DNA from: Euonymus europaeus | Taxonomy: Eukaryota > Streptophyta > Magnoliopsida > Celastrales > Celastraceae | NCBI GenBank assembly: GCA_963580455.1 | Contig: OY756957.1 | Coordinates: 6,329,001-6,393,000, forward strand | Direction of reading: 5' to 3' | DNA length: 64,000 nucleotides | In this document: one piece after another, positions 24,864 to 36,662 of the stretch | How the letters are laid out: the number at the start of each line of letters is the position of its first letter | Position numbering within the stretch: the first letter of the stretch is position 1 | Translations under genes and position numbers: made by a program | Notes under the pieces: model-generated | What the model was told of the DNA's origin: nothing | The model's database searches: none | Seen by the model: only the letters and a program-made list of their open reading frames with translations

Positions 24864-25462
24864 AATCGATAAAAAATGATTGTAAAAATCAATATTTAAA
24901 TGATTTAAAATATAATTTAGAGTAACTGATGTGTATTTCTCTTTCAGAAACTATAAATTGATGAAAAAATACTTTTACTTAAATTAAGAGCCTGTAAATT
25001 GATGGAAAAAATATACTTTTATTTAAATTAAGATAATTTATTAAGAGCATCTGTTGTGCATGCTCTGAGCAACAACTCAATATTCTCATTTGTAAACCAA
25101 ATCTAGATATGCTGAGGCAAGGGCCATTAGTTAGGCCCAACTCAATTGTCAACCAAATCTGGGTATCCTTTTGCTATGGGCTTGGCTGCTAGAAACTGCG
25201 TATCGATATTGTTGGACTACCTTGTCCTTTTGGACACATGGGCTTAAATTAGGATTGTTAGGCTCGTTTACACAAAAAAAATTTCACCTTATTTGGTTGA
25301 AAGTTTGTACAGCTTATATTATATCAAATATACTCTTAATCATTCTCAAACAATACATACTTATCTCTCAGACATTCTTAAACAATACTCTCTATATCAA
25401 CATATACTATGTCATATATACACTCAACCAAATCAAAGCAAACTTTATTGCGTGACCAAAAG
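24864..25462. other. Intergenic, no gene seen
   Basis: AT-rich, no protein similarity and no clear repeats. Confidence 0.4.
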
Positions 25463-25470
25463 AAAACAAC

Positions 25471-26104
25471 CAGGGATGTCAATGGGGCGAGTATCTCTTC
25501 ACCCATCTCTATACCCGTCAACAAAAATTCTTAACCATACCAGTAAAAATATTCGTTGGGTATTTTAATTTTTACTCCATCCCCATACCCGTCGGGTGGG
25601 GAATACCCATCTATTTACCAGCCCCGCCAATTGTAAAAAAATACATAAAATTTTAAAACCCAAGTCATTGACAAATTATAAATTTCTTTAATTATTTGAG
25701 AGAATAATAAATTATAGTAAATTATATACAAAATCATGTAAATTCATGAGTTTGATGACTATGTATATTATCCATTCAATAAATAAACAAATAAATAAGT
25801 TTAATAAAAAAATAAATATAAGCAACTGATATATTTCTATAGATTTTTTTAGTGATTTCTTCATGTTAATTTTATAAATAATATATAATATATATGTAAG
25901 TAATAACATATGTAATATAAATAATATATATAATTAATAAGATATACGGGTACGGGACAGGTTAGATCTTGACAAATCTGTCCACATACCCTCCCTGCTA
26001 TTTCTTCCATTAAAATATCCATACTCGTTAATTAACGGGATATACGCGTATGATTTGGGACGGATTGTGTGGATACCTTCAGGACGGATATTTTTCATAT
26101 CCTA
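25471..26104. mobile_element. Non-autonomous hAT-type element, older copy
   Basis: The left end CAGGGATGTCAATGGGGCGA and right end CATATCCTA match the element at 56894-57351 along most of its length, including TTTAATTATTTGAGAGA and ACGGGTACGGG. The flanks AAAACAAC (25463-25470) and AAAACCAC (26105-26112) are an 8-bp duplication with one mismatch. Non-coding. Confidence 0.75.
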
Positions 26105-26112
26105 AAAACCAC

Positions 26113-26369
26113 TATATATACAAGCTTACCTTCATGTGTATAACATGCTTTTGAATAGGCACATCTTTGTCGATTACAACAATGCAAAAGTCGATTTGAT
26201 AACCAACAACGCAAAATTGCTGGTTACATTTAAAGTTAATCATGCCATTTCATTTGTATAACCATCTCAAATTTGGCAAGAAAAAGGAGAAGCCTTTGAT
26301 GCCAAAAGCATAACCAGGAAAGGAAAGGAAAAGAAAATACCGAACCCCAAATTCATTATCTTCAAGTAT
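26113..26369. other. 3' flank of the DUF761 gene
   Basis: Short region between the hAT copy and the DUF761 stop codon. It probably contains the 3' UTR of the minus-strand gene. Confidence 0.4.
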
Positions 26370-27920
26370 TTACCTTGATGAATTTTTAGTACTAACCTTT
26401 GCACTGGATCTCCTTATGGAGTTTATTCTCTGAAGCCTGATTTGGTCTCTGAATTTGGCAATAAATTCATCAGCCTTCTTGTTAACATCTGGTCCTCCAT
26501 CACTAATATTGCTTGAAACTGCTGCTCCTTCTTCTCCTTCTTCATTGCTTGAGCTTCCTGCATTACCTGAAACATAACTACTTGCTTCATTTCCATCATT
26601 ATCACTCTCCGATTCTCCTTCGGACTCCACCATCACCATGTCCTCGAATTCTTCTCTCTCTTCCTCTGCATATCTCCTGAAGCTGCGATTGACCCCTTCA
26701 AGGTTTTCTTCGAATTCCTTTGATCTCCCTGACTTGATAGGTGAATCACTTGATCGGATGGTTCTAACAGACTTTGCGATTGGTGGACTATTAACAGACC
26801 TTCTTGGCTTCACTTCCAACTCTAAATCTTCTGTGATCATCAATTTGGGCTCACTTGCATTGCTCGGCCTCAAAGCAGATGATTTGCGAATAACTGGAGG
26901 AGAAGGAGGTGGCAGCGGAGGGGATGGAGAAGAGACATGTAAGCTGTTGATCCTCCCTAAACCCTCTGCATTCTTAGCTTGTGATTCCGAGGACAACGAA
27001 GCTGAAGGAGACAACTTTTTCGGGGACATATTTGGTGAAGAAGATGTGGAATTGGTTCGAGACAGATCCGATGATTGAGGCTTCAGAGATCTGGATTCAA
27101 CCCTATTGGTTTCATGTGCCTCCATGGATGGATTATGAAGAAGAGGACTATCATCTTCTTCCTTCACTTCCATCCTCCCTGATCTCGAACGCCACGGAAT
27201 CGGCGAAGGAAGCACAACATTATCATACAATTTTTGCTCCAAATTAGCACGATCAAATCCTCCTAATTCCTCAATTTTGGGTTTGCTTGTACTGCTAGAA
27301 AACCTTTTAGAACCCGAATTGGAACCCGACCTACTAAGAGACTTAGAGCTTCCACTACTTTCTTTGCTAGATTCAACAAAATTTGAATCCGAAACCCGCG
27401 ATTTCAAGCTTCTAACAGGCAGAAGCAATGGCTTCTCACCAATTCTTGAACTTGAACCTTGATGTTCTCTAAGAACAGAGTTGTCTTGAGCAACAACAAC
27501 GGAGGGTTCATTTCTGTAATACTTATTGCTCCAAGTATGGACCTTGTTCTCATCAGATGCAGATGGGGTTTCGTTCTCATCATCAAAAACAGATGACACT
27601 TGAAGAAATCTAGAGACCATTGATTGTGCATTATCGAACTTTGAGTGGTTATTGTTGTTCTGTTCTTTCTCTGTCTCATCATATCGCCGGCTGAACAACC
27701 CATAAGAGACGGCGATACCAACAAATAGAAGGTGAAGAAGTTCCCAGCCTCTAGTGTGGAAAGTTTGGTTGAGAAATTCAGGGGCTTGAGAAGGGAAAAG
27801 TTGAAGTATAACAAAGAAAACTAAGACTAATAGGGCTTTGTAGAGGAAGTGAGTGTAGAACTTACTTGGGTTTTCTTGGTTTGGCAGTTGTTGTTTGGTG
27901 TAATAGTTTGCATCTGCCAT
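26370..27920 (-). CDS. DUF761-domain membrane protein, hydroxyproline-rich-glycoprotein-like
   Basis: An intron-less gene for 516 residues. Two hydrophobic segments near the N-terminus (about 26-42, ALLVLVFFVILQLF, and 59-76, LLHLLFVGIAVSYGLF) suggest a membrane hairpin or two-pass anchor. The long middle is Ser-, Glu- and Pro-rich, with a PSPPLPPPSPP stretch that explains why relatives are named hydroxyproline-rich glycoproteins. The C-terminus carries the DUF761 motif (VNKKADEFIAKFRDQIRLQR). Family members (for example Arabidopsis At4g16790-type proteins) have no established biochemical role, so none is claimed. The start fits: the first Met is followed directly by the conserved N-terminal block, and the upstream leader on this strand is CT-rich. 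The frame is undamaged. Confidence 0.88.
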   Translation of the reverse strand: MADANYYTKQQLPNQENPSKFYTHFLYKALLVLVFFVILQLFPSQAPEFLNQTFHTRGWELLHLLFVGIAVSYGLFSRRYDETEKEQNNNNHSKFDNAQSMVSRFLQVSSVFDDENETPSASDENKVHTWSNKYYRNEPSVVVAQDNSVLREHQGSSSRIGEKPLLLPVRSLKSRVSDSNFVESSKESSGSSKSLSRSGSNSGSKRFSSSTSKPKIEELGGFDRANLEQKLYDNVVLPSPIPWRSRSGRMEVKEEDDSPLLHNPSMEAHETNRVESRSLKPQSSDLSRTNSTSSSPNMSPKKLSPSASLSSESQAKNAEGLGRINSLHVSSPSPPLPPPSPPVIRKSSALRPSNASEPKLMITEDLELEVKPRRSVNSPPIAKSVRTIRSSDSPIKSGRSKEFEENLEGVNRSFRRYAEEEREEFEDMVMVESEGESESDNDGNEASSYVSGNAGSSSNEEGEEGAAVSSNISDGGPDVNKKADEFIAKFRDQIRLQRINSIRRSSAKVSTKNSSR

Positions 27921-30802
27921 TGATGAAGAAGAGAGAGAGAGCTAATGTTGTTGAGTTGCTTTTGTTTTATTAAGAGAATAAGAAGACATGGAAGAGGAGA
28001 GAAGACTTAGTGGTGAAGGAAAGTAGAAAAAGTATAGAGAGAGAGATCGAGAGATAAAGTTTTGGGAAGGTGTGAGTGAGGAGATTTGAAGGATTGCTCT
28101 GCCTTTGGCTGTTCTCTCCAAGTGATTTCGTATCTTGTTTGGCCTTTTTGTGGTTTTAGTAATTCGCCTTTTCTTCACACCCTCAATTTGCTTTGATATA
28201 TGTTAACAAGTTGGGTTGTTATTGAATCCAGTATAAGACGGCTATACAATTGGAGAAAATTTAGCATATAACGAATGTAACAATATAAATTTTTTTTGAC
28301 TGTTGGATATAAAATTAAAATATTCGATATTTGGATCACGATATATTTGATTTTTATTTCAAATAAAAATTATACGGTTGGATTTGTTATACTAAATAAT
28401 ACACATTTATGATTTTTTCAAATTTTTTGGGTGCATTGGTTTACAGACCTCTGCATTTTGCACAGGTCCTCCTCTCAAATCCCTCGAAGGCTAGCCATTC
28501 TAAGACATATTAGAATATTTCAAAAGACCTTGTTCAGTTATTCGAAATCTGTGATGTTAACTTAGTTATCAATGGTAGAGAATGTGTGGATGGGATGATG
28601 AAGAATAGGAGGTCAGGATTTTCTACTTTTGGACTGCGTACGCTAGCTTTTAATGGAGATCATGAAGGAAAAATTAACAAGAAAATGTTTTTGAGTTTGC
28701 AACTTCAGAGAGAAATGGGTAATAGTGATGTTAGATGCTCTTAAAGGAAACGCAGAGACTTCCATTATTTTATAATCAAAGTTGAAAAAGAAGAGAGTGG
28801 TCTGCCTTAGTGACTTCCCTCATCATCAACACTTTGTTTTTTTACTTGAAATACTGCAACCATCTTAATCAAAATCTTGACCAAGACAGTTCCAGGTTTG
28901 TCTCTCTTTTACTCTATCCAAGACTGATGATGTGTCCTTGTACTATCAAGAATCTATACATAGACAAAGATATATTGTGTGACTATGAAAGTATTCATGA
29001 GGGGATTCGATTTTGGTGGGGATTATTTGAACCCTAATTTTATTCTCCGGCACCCCTTTACATAAAAACCTCAATTAAAAAACAATTATTCTATTTGTCA
29101 CCCATTTTTACACTTTTTTTCAAATATATTATTATGCACCCCAAACATCAAGAAACATGGTACCAAAAAATTTAAAAATAGAGTACAAAATTTTCCGTAA
29201 CAGAAATCCAACAAAAAAAATCCTAATAGAGTACCAAATTGTCCCTCACAGAAATCCAAAAGCTACATCACTGGACAAATCAATCTAGCACCTCCATGGT
29301 GGCAGTGTTTTTTTTTTTTGAAATAGACACTACATTGATCAAACCTTTGTACAATGGAGTCCTATACCTAATCGGTACTCTAGTTAAGCTATCCTCAAAT
29401 GCAGCTTTTATGGCAACGACTCGTCCTTGCAGAAGGAAGATGAATATTGTTGAAAGACTGCACAAAACCTCCAATTGAAGAAGACAAATACTTCTTCAGT
29501 TTAGAATGAGATCCCTCGATCTTGTTGATAGTGTTGTTACCTAAATGTAGGTACTGGTAAACCTAGACAGAGACAAAATAAGTTCTATACTTCATCAGAC
29601 ATCAACCATGACTCATTTATATATTTCAAAGGTTCTTTATGGTCTTTGAACGTGTTTTGCATCTTCAATTCTTCCATGCTTTCTCAAAATCAGGAACTCT
29701 CGAGGAATGCATATCAATGACCCATATAGGGGTTTTACGCACTTTATTATAAAATAATTGCAATCAATTATCAAATTGTTGCATATCTATACTTATATTT
29801 ATTTACATTCATAATTAGTAATATATTTATATTATTTTTTGATAAAAATAATATATTTATATATATAAAAAAGAAGAAACCCATATAAGGTGGCATAGTT
29901 GGGATATCATTTATAAAGTGAGGATATTTTAGGAAGTTAATGATAAAATATCTAAATGCTACAAAAATGCTATCCCAAATGGTTGGTTGATTGGAGTAGC
30001 ATATATGTCACTTCAAATATTCTCCTATACAAGATAGACTAAATTTGGTGGTGTTTTTGTCGTTCTTAAATTTAGGGATTGGGAATGTAAATGCTCTAAA
30101 TAATCCAACATTTTGGTTGGCTTGTTTAATTACTGAAGGGGGCCATGAAGAAAATTTCAAAATGGGCTCTTCAATTCCCAGCCACTTTAATTACTGAACT
30201 CCTAATCCAGCTCGTAATGTTTGTTTTATTTAATCATGATTGAATTTAGCTAAGCAGATAAGGATTATGAGCCGCTAATGAATGCAAAAAGTCGGCACGC
30301 ATTCTTGTAATCGAGTCAGACTTTATTGTTTGTTTGTTTATATGGGAGTCGGACTTGTTTGTATAGGATATGATCATGATTTGTAACTTTATGATCCTAA
30401 TTGCACATGTTAATGTTTAAAGGGGGGTGCATCTATGTGCACATACGTTTTTACTAAGTGCACAAAAAGTACAATACGTCAAATCGTCAATTATTACTAT
30501 AAGGTACGCATGGAGTAAATTGTCGATAGTCCAAATAGTCCAAATAGGTATTGGAATTCGTGCTTTATATTTTTATTTTTTTAGGGTGCATGTACGTGGC
30601 TTTTACTTTTTAGTAAAAGTACATTCCATGAGATTTGTCATTTTATTGACTATTCCCATTCTTGAAAGCTACGTAGCCAATTACATGGCATGGCCGTGAA
30701 TAAACCGCTATTAGCCGGTAATTGCGGAGAGTTGTCTCCTTCGCTTTGTGTACATATCAACAGCTCCTTTTCAAATTCAAATTCAAATTCCTCCCTATTT
30801 AC
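27921..30802. other. Intergenic, with a possible LINE 3' end
   Basis: The first 200 bp is probably the 5' UTR and promoter of the DUF761 gene. Near 29308-29480 a run of 12 T precedes GAAATAGACACTACATTGATC; read on the minus strand this is a poly(A)-terminated fragment and could be a truncated LINE 3' end. No duplication of the target was found. Nothing else is recognised. Confidence 0.35.
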
Positions 30803-30918
30803 AAAGCATGCGTGACTATAACACACTTTCTCTAACCCTATACAAAGCATGCGTGTTTGCTATACTATAAAGCATGCGTGTTTGCTATACTATAAAGCAT
30901 GCGTGTTTGCTATCGGTT
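30803..30918. repeat. 25-bp tandem repeat upstream of the FAR1-OTU locus
   Basis: AAAGCATGCGTGTTTGCTAT recurs at 30844, 30869 and 30894, an exact 25-bp period, with a related AAAGCATGCGTG at 30803. Each unit contains the palindrome GCATGC. The words ACACACTTTCTCTAACC before the array are repeated in the leader at 31081. Confidence 0.85.
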
Positions 30919-31021
30919 GGCTATACATAGAATAGGTATCATGAAATATTCTATGACCGTTTGCTATACATTTAGCCGTTAATTATAACTAAGCCTTCAA
31001 TAACGGTTGGATTATTCAAGC

Positions 31022-31029
31022 TATAAATA
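31022..31029 (+). promoter_or_regulatory. Probable TATA box of the FAR1-OTU locus
   Basis: TATAAATA lies 84 bp before the first ATG of the proposed exon 1 and about 105 bp after the 25-bp repeat array. Confidence 0.55.
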
Positions 31030-31105
31030 GGACACAATATCACACTATCAATTCTCACTTCTCAATCTCAATTCTCAAACACACACTTTCTCTAACCTTG
31101 CGGAT

Positions 31106-32716
31106 ATGGATCATTTGGAAGAAATGAGAGCTTGGGCCCAAGATCTACGACTGTCAAGTAGTAGTTCTAGTGATCAGGTAAATATAAATAGTGAATATTT
31201 TAAATATTTTGATTAATTACAGATACTCAAGTGAAATTTTTTGTTGACAGGATTGTATTATCAGAAATGAAATGAAAAAAGAAGAACTTTCGGGCGATTA
31301 TGAAGAGAAAATAGAAGTTGACATTACAAATCAATTTTTAACCGAGACGGTATAACAATTAGGAAAATAATGTCTTATTATTTAAACATGTTTACCAAAC
31401 TTATTTCACTTTATAACATTTATAAATTATTTTCAGGTGTTTGATTCACGTCAATCGTTGAGTGATTGGGTTCAAGCAATAGGACGAAATTTGGGATTCA
31501 TCATTGTTACAAGAAGTTCATCGAGCTCATCATTGTTGTTGCAATGCGATCGTAGTGGCATGTACAGAGGGAAGAAATCATCCACGAAGCAAACGGGCAC
31601 AAAAAAACTTGATTGTCCTTTCCGACTTAAAGGGTTGAAATTACATGGAGCTGATGAATGAATGGTGAGAGTGCTTTGTGGAATGCACAACCATGTGTTT
31701 CTCTTACAGATGATGACATCGATTGTACTGTTGAGCTACAAATGTTTGCAGATCAATTCAAGCGCCACTCACGTTCAGGAAAATTCAGTCTACTGAGAAA
31801 GATCAGGGAGATAATTAAACCCTCAACTACAGTAGTACAGGATCCAGTTGTGAAAAAAAGTACACGTGGACGCCCCTCATCGAAGAAAAAGGCAAACATG
31901 CATACTAGAGGTAATCTTATTGCACCTGACTACGTAGAGCAAAGTAGACATAGTATTTCAGTGGGACGCCTATCCTCGATGAAAAAGGCAGATGGAGTAA
32001 ATCATACAAATTCAAGTCATCATTCCCAACAACCAGGGAGACACAGTTGTTCATCTCTCTATAGTTCTCGATCTAGTAATGTTACGTATGAACATCTTTA
32101 TATCCGTCAGTTCCCATCAATATTGCATCCTTACATTGTGGCTGTGCAAGATGTAATACCTGATGGAAATTGCGGCTTTCGGGGGATAGCTGCTGGTCTT
32201 GGTTTGGGCGAACATGCATGGGATATTGTACGTCGTGACTTGATAGGTGAGTTGGGCGCATTCTGGCATGAATATGTTACAATGTTTGGTAGTGAAGAGC
32301 ATGCATTGGGTATTCACAACACCCTGAACTTCTTTGAATCAGATAAAGCAGCACCAACTCAGCATTGGATGATAATGCCAGATATGGGTCTCTTGATTTC
32401 TTCCAGGTACAATGTCATACTACACGTTGTTAGTTCACGACAGAGCTTCACATATTTACCACTGCGATCAACTCCTCCACCTCAGCATCAACATGTTGCT
32501 ATCGCCCTTGGACACGTTAATGATAATCACTACGTCCAAGTTTCCTTAACTGGGAGTTATCCAATGCCTACCATTATGCCTCAGTGGCATTATTTCAGGC
32601 ATGAGTGTGCAGCTGCATGGATTTTACCGTATATGGAACAACTTGATGCATATGGGCAGCAAATTCGTCCTACATTTCCTCTTGCGCCTACTGAGCCCAC
32701 TATAATAGAAGATTAG
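31106..32716 (+). pseudogene. MULE-derived FAR1-like/OTU protease locus lacking the transposase core
   Basis: Exons 31106-31177, 31251-31349 and 31437 onward keep phase and encode an acidic leader (DITNQFLTET) and a FAR1-type zinc domain (SDWVQAIGRNLGF, CDRSG, CPFRLKG, CGMHNH). In plant MULE proteins of this type the DDE transposase and SWIM finger follow, then a linker and an OTU domain. Here a TGA sits at 31659-31661. About 30 bp after the CGMHNH codons the text jumps to the linker (DDDIDCTVELQMF) in another frame. From 31709 the frame is open to 32716 and carries the OTU catalytic Asp-Cys motif (PDGNCGFRGIAAGLG) and the His motif (HVNDNHYVQV). So the core is deleted while both ends survive. 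The downstream frame could start at Met 31658 and give 352 residues. It may be a dead element or a rebuilt OTU protease gene. Confidence 0.8.
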
Positions 32717-34194
32717 CAATGTAATATGTGTTATTATGTTTTAATAAAATTGCAGTCAATTTATTGGGAGTAGGTGCCTAATTTTAACTGATTCTGGCAT
32801 ATTTGAAGGGATGTTTATTTAAGATGAATTGAGTTTTACACATATATACACGACCACACACACGTACATGTATATATTCAATATTCAATCAGAAAAGCAA
32901 AATAGAGCTGTGTATAATCATTACCTACAAGACTATTCTCTGTTTTGCTACAGCCTATAAGGTTAGGTCGTTTCATCAAATAGTAAAAAGTATTGGTTTT
33001 TTTATTACGCATGCCATGCATGCATGCCTCTCTATCTACGCTGTACACAAAAAAACGACACAATTGTCAGACAAGTCAAATCTATTGTGTATCCTTAGTA
33101 AAAACAAATGTGTATTTAGCAATTACCTTAAAGGGGGGGGGGGTGAATGGGTGATCAAGAACATCTAAAGGAAATGTGTAGATTAGTAATGTTTCGAGTT
33201 AGATTCTCACTGAGAACAATATTTTTTATGATTTAGTGTCATGCTTTAACTCAATTTATCCGATTGTTGGATGATAAATTTATGTACATATGAACTTATA
33301 AATTAGAAGATATCGTATGTCCAAAAGATAAACTTATATGATATAATTGTCAGTTAAAAATATTGAATATGAAGTTGGGGTGATAATTTAGATTTTCTGT
33401 TTTCTATTAGTTCTCTCTCTATTTTGTGGCCGAAAGTTTGATTTGAAGACAACGCACGGATCTGATTCTTCATCTTTTTCTTTCTTTATAGTTTTTTTTT
33501 TGCAATGTCTGAAGCTCAACAATTTGTTTTTGGTATTTTACTTTTTCGGCCGAAAGTGAAGTATTTATTAGAGCTTTTGACGCACATTCCTCTCAAATGT
33601 GCATATATTTGGGTCTCAATTTCATGGTACAATTAGTTGGTCCAGGCCCTAAAAGTTAAGGGCCGGAATCTTTCCTTTCAGCCCATGATCACCTCTGTAT
33701 CTTTGAATCCTGAGTTTGAGCCCAAATGCTACTTGCACACTGATAAATTCAAAGTTTTTGTGGCAATGGAGGCTTTGGAAGTTGTGTATAGAGCGGCTGC
33801 TGTTTGCTTTGCTTCAAAATGTGGTAGAGTTATAAGATTGTTCATGGGCCTTTACGTGGAAGGGCAGCTAGGGGAGGGCTCATAAGTGGTTGAGCGGGTT
33901 TTGTTTGTCGTGAATGGACCGATCGAGTAATGTTCGCGTGAGTCATTGTCATCATCTCGATCTTATCTCAAAAAATTGGGGCAGGTTACGTATTACATGT
34001 ATTAGTTTTTGCTATTCATTTCCTATATTTTCATCAACGGTTATTGAATCTATTTCTATTTTTTTTTCTTACTTCGAATAATGAATTTTTAGATATTTTT
34101 CCTCTTTTCATACTTGCTTTTATACAAATTCTCTTGATTCTTCTTACTAGCGCATCACCATCTCTACATTGTACTTGCTCATATAAATATTAAG
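32717..34194. other. Intergenic, no gene seen
   Basis: A 12-base G run lies near 33133. The 82-codon frame at 33637-33885 matches nothing I know. The early part probably contains the 3' end of any FAR1-OTU transcript. Confidence 0.4.
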
Positions 34195-34410
34195 GGTGCA
34201 TTTGTTTCGCATAGTTTAAAGCTGTGGGGCCCGAATAAAATGTTGTGCCAACTAAACACCACATTTTGTTAACAGTGGCTGTGTAAAATGAAATGTTGTA
34301 ATCCCATAGTTTTTCAGAGCTTATAGTTGTGGGACCCATCAAATTTTATAACATTTTTGACAACTTAAAGTTATGAAATACAATTGCTAAACAAACAAAC
34401 TCGAAACATT
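34195..34410. mobile_element. MITE-like element, Harbinger-type ends
   Basis: GGGTGCATTTGTTTCGCATAG at the left and the inverse of CTAAACAAACAAACTCG at the right are loosely inverted. Words such as GTGGGACCCATCAAATTTTA are typical of plant PIF/Harbinger MITEs. No clear TSD. Confidence 0.4.
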
Positions 34411-35326
34411 TTTTTGAAAACTTATCTTTAATTCCTGCTAATATTACCCTTGATAGAATATCTCCTTTCTGATACATCTTTTTGTCGTGTGATCACACAT
34501 TTGATGAAATATTTACATTTCTGTCTCGACTGCACTAATTATGGTTCCTACTGTGATTTGGCTTGCAAACGATGTCTCTCTTCATGTATCATTGAATCCA
34601 CAAGTGTCTTCGGAGGACTAAGAAATAATCCGATAAATTTTCCGACTTCATTTCTATCCCCAAACCCATACCCTCCATCTACATTGTCATAACTTTCTTT
34701 ACCTTATGTCCATTCATGTTTTCCCCTAAAAAATATTTTCTTCTGATTTTGAATGCCTTCGACAATCTTATCGATGCAATGCCAAAATTGTTGCATGATA
34801 TTTTCACCCAATATTTTTTGCTTGGTATAAACACTTGTGACATTAACGATCTCATTCTCTAGCATCAATTTAGCCATTCAAATCGTATCGTCTTTTTTAA
34901 AAATAAAAATAAATCTACAGCAGTATATAATTATACCTACACAATTTTTATTTATTTACTTTTATTCCAATGTAACATAATTTATAATGTGTTTTCAATC
35001 TCTATAGATTTTCCACTCACCTATTTTGTCTCTTGTACATACATTATGTTAACCCTACATTTAATCATGGTGTCAATTAGTTTAATTATTTTGTCTGTAA
35101 ATCACACTATATTCCAAGTGCCTATCATATCCTATACTCACGTACTAGCTTCTTTATCCCCACCCGACCATAGAGGAAGAATCGTTATCTATGTTTCACT
35201 GCATTCGGGTGTGCCAATGCAACATCTCGCTTGTGGGCAACCCCTAGCATGCAATTTCATTTTTTCTATAAAAAATGTGATGTGGAAGACATGTGTATTC
35301 AGTCAAATTTGATTTAATTTGGATTT
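34411..35326. other. Intergenic, no gene seen
   Basis: Two frames of 80 and 107 codons (34450, 34989) match no family and are probably chance. Confidence 0.4.
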
Positions 35327-36662
35327 TTTAATACTATTTTTAGTGATCGAAAGATTGTCCATGTTTCATTTTGATCATCCATAGTTTAAATATTTCAACT
35401 TGAACACCCAAATTTGAATTTGTTTTAGTATGACCATTCGGTTAGAATTTTACAAATCCGGGGAAGCAACCTGCCTATGCGGGAGGTTGACCCTGACGTG
35501 CTTGTTCCACGTGGAAATAAATTTCCATCCGAAAATATATTTTTTTAAAAATAAGCAATAAAAATAATTTTTTTTTCTTCAAAAACCCTCATTTCTTCCA
35601 TCCTTCCTTGCGTTCTCTCGCTCTCTATCTCTCTCGGACCAACGACGATGGCCTTTCCGATCTAAACAAGAGGCGGTAAGGGCTGCATATGTTCCTCGAA
35701 GTTATTGGACCTTCTTGATGATGTTGATCGGGTGACCAAGCAGCGATGCTCTTCCAATCCATCGCCCTCTGTCCCTCTCCTTGAAATTAGATCGGAGTCT
35801 CTTCGTCATCGACCCTTGAAGACAAATTCTTCCCTATAGCGAGATTCCCGAAATCGTTTACACCAATTCTTCTAGACATTTCTTTGTGCTCCATGGCCAT
35901 GATGGCGCGTGCAGTTCAATGTGAGCTGGGTGTCCAGAAACCCTATGTGAAGAAGGAACAGGCTATTTCAATTCGAGTTCCAGTTTAGATCTCGATTTTC
36001 GAAGGTTAGTCTGAGCCAACTAGATGACGATAAGATTGTGTTGTAGCCTCAGTTGTGTACGTTGAGATTGTAGAGTTCAGATCACTTTGGTTAGTTGGTC
36101 GATAGCTCCAATAAGAGTCACGCTTTTGAGATCATATCCAATCGACTCGCCATTGTTAGTTGGTCTTCTTCCTCTTGATCATAATTATAAGATTTGTGTG
36201 GAATAAGTGTTGATTTGATCATAGCAGGATCAATATGCTCCTTAATTTCCTTTTTTTTCCCTTTTGACCTGTAAATGGGACCTTGGAGTCAGTTTAGATG
36301 AATGCTTGTGTCAAGTTTTTGATAATGCTTGCATCAAAGTTTATGCCTTTGGTTTTTGACTTATTTGGTGACTAGGATTTTGTTTAGGGATAGATTTGGC
36401 GAGGAAGGAATAACATGTGTCATTCAAAGATTGGTCTGCATTTTATTTTATTTTAAACAAAAAATTATGTATATTTTTTTTTACATATGGACAAACTATA
36501 TCAGGGTCAAATTGTCACGTCTACAATTTTGTTGTCCGGATTTGTAAAGATTTGATCAAGTGATCAGATTTAAAAAATTTCAAAACTAAAGTCATCAAAT
36601 TAAAATGTTTAAAATTTAAGTGATTAAAATAAAATATAGATAATTTTTCGATGACTGTAAAT
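35327..36662. mobile_element. TIR element of about 1.3 kb with a GC-richer interior
   Basis: The left end (AGTGATCGAAAGATTGTCCA, then TTTCATTTTGATCA) and the inverse of the right end (CAGTCATCGAAAAATTATCT, then TTTTATTTTAATCACTT) form terminal inverted repeats of about 65 bp, of the same type as the 245-bp MITE at 23158. The interior (about 35580-36230) is richer in GC, has a CT-rich leader-like stretch (CTCTCGCTCTCTATCTCTCTC) and an ATG context, unlike the rest of the element. It may be a captured piece of a host gene. I could not match it to a protein. Confidence 0.5.

Noticed and set aside
26638..27462. Plus-strand frames over the DUF761 gene
   Set aside because: Shadows of the Ser-rich minus-strand coding region.
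29239..29478. Possible gene or LINE fragment near a T run
   Set aside because: A T run and one short minus-strand frame are not enough, and no target duplication was found. Kept only as a low-confidence remark.
31658..31709. A 45-bp intron (GTGAGA at 31665 to TTACAG at 31709) that would join FAR1 to OTU in frame
   Set aside because: It is shorter than usual plant introns and still lies behind the TGA at 31659, so it does not restore one protein.
33637..33885. Plus-strand frame of 82 codons
   Set aside because: Protein-like composition but no family recognised, no splice context and no promoter signal.
34450..35312. Two plus-strand frames of 80 and 107 codons
   Set aside because: No family match; codon content looks like AT-rich non-coding DNA.
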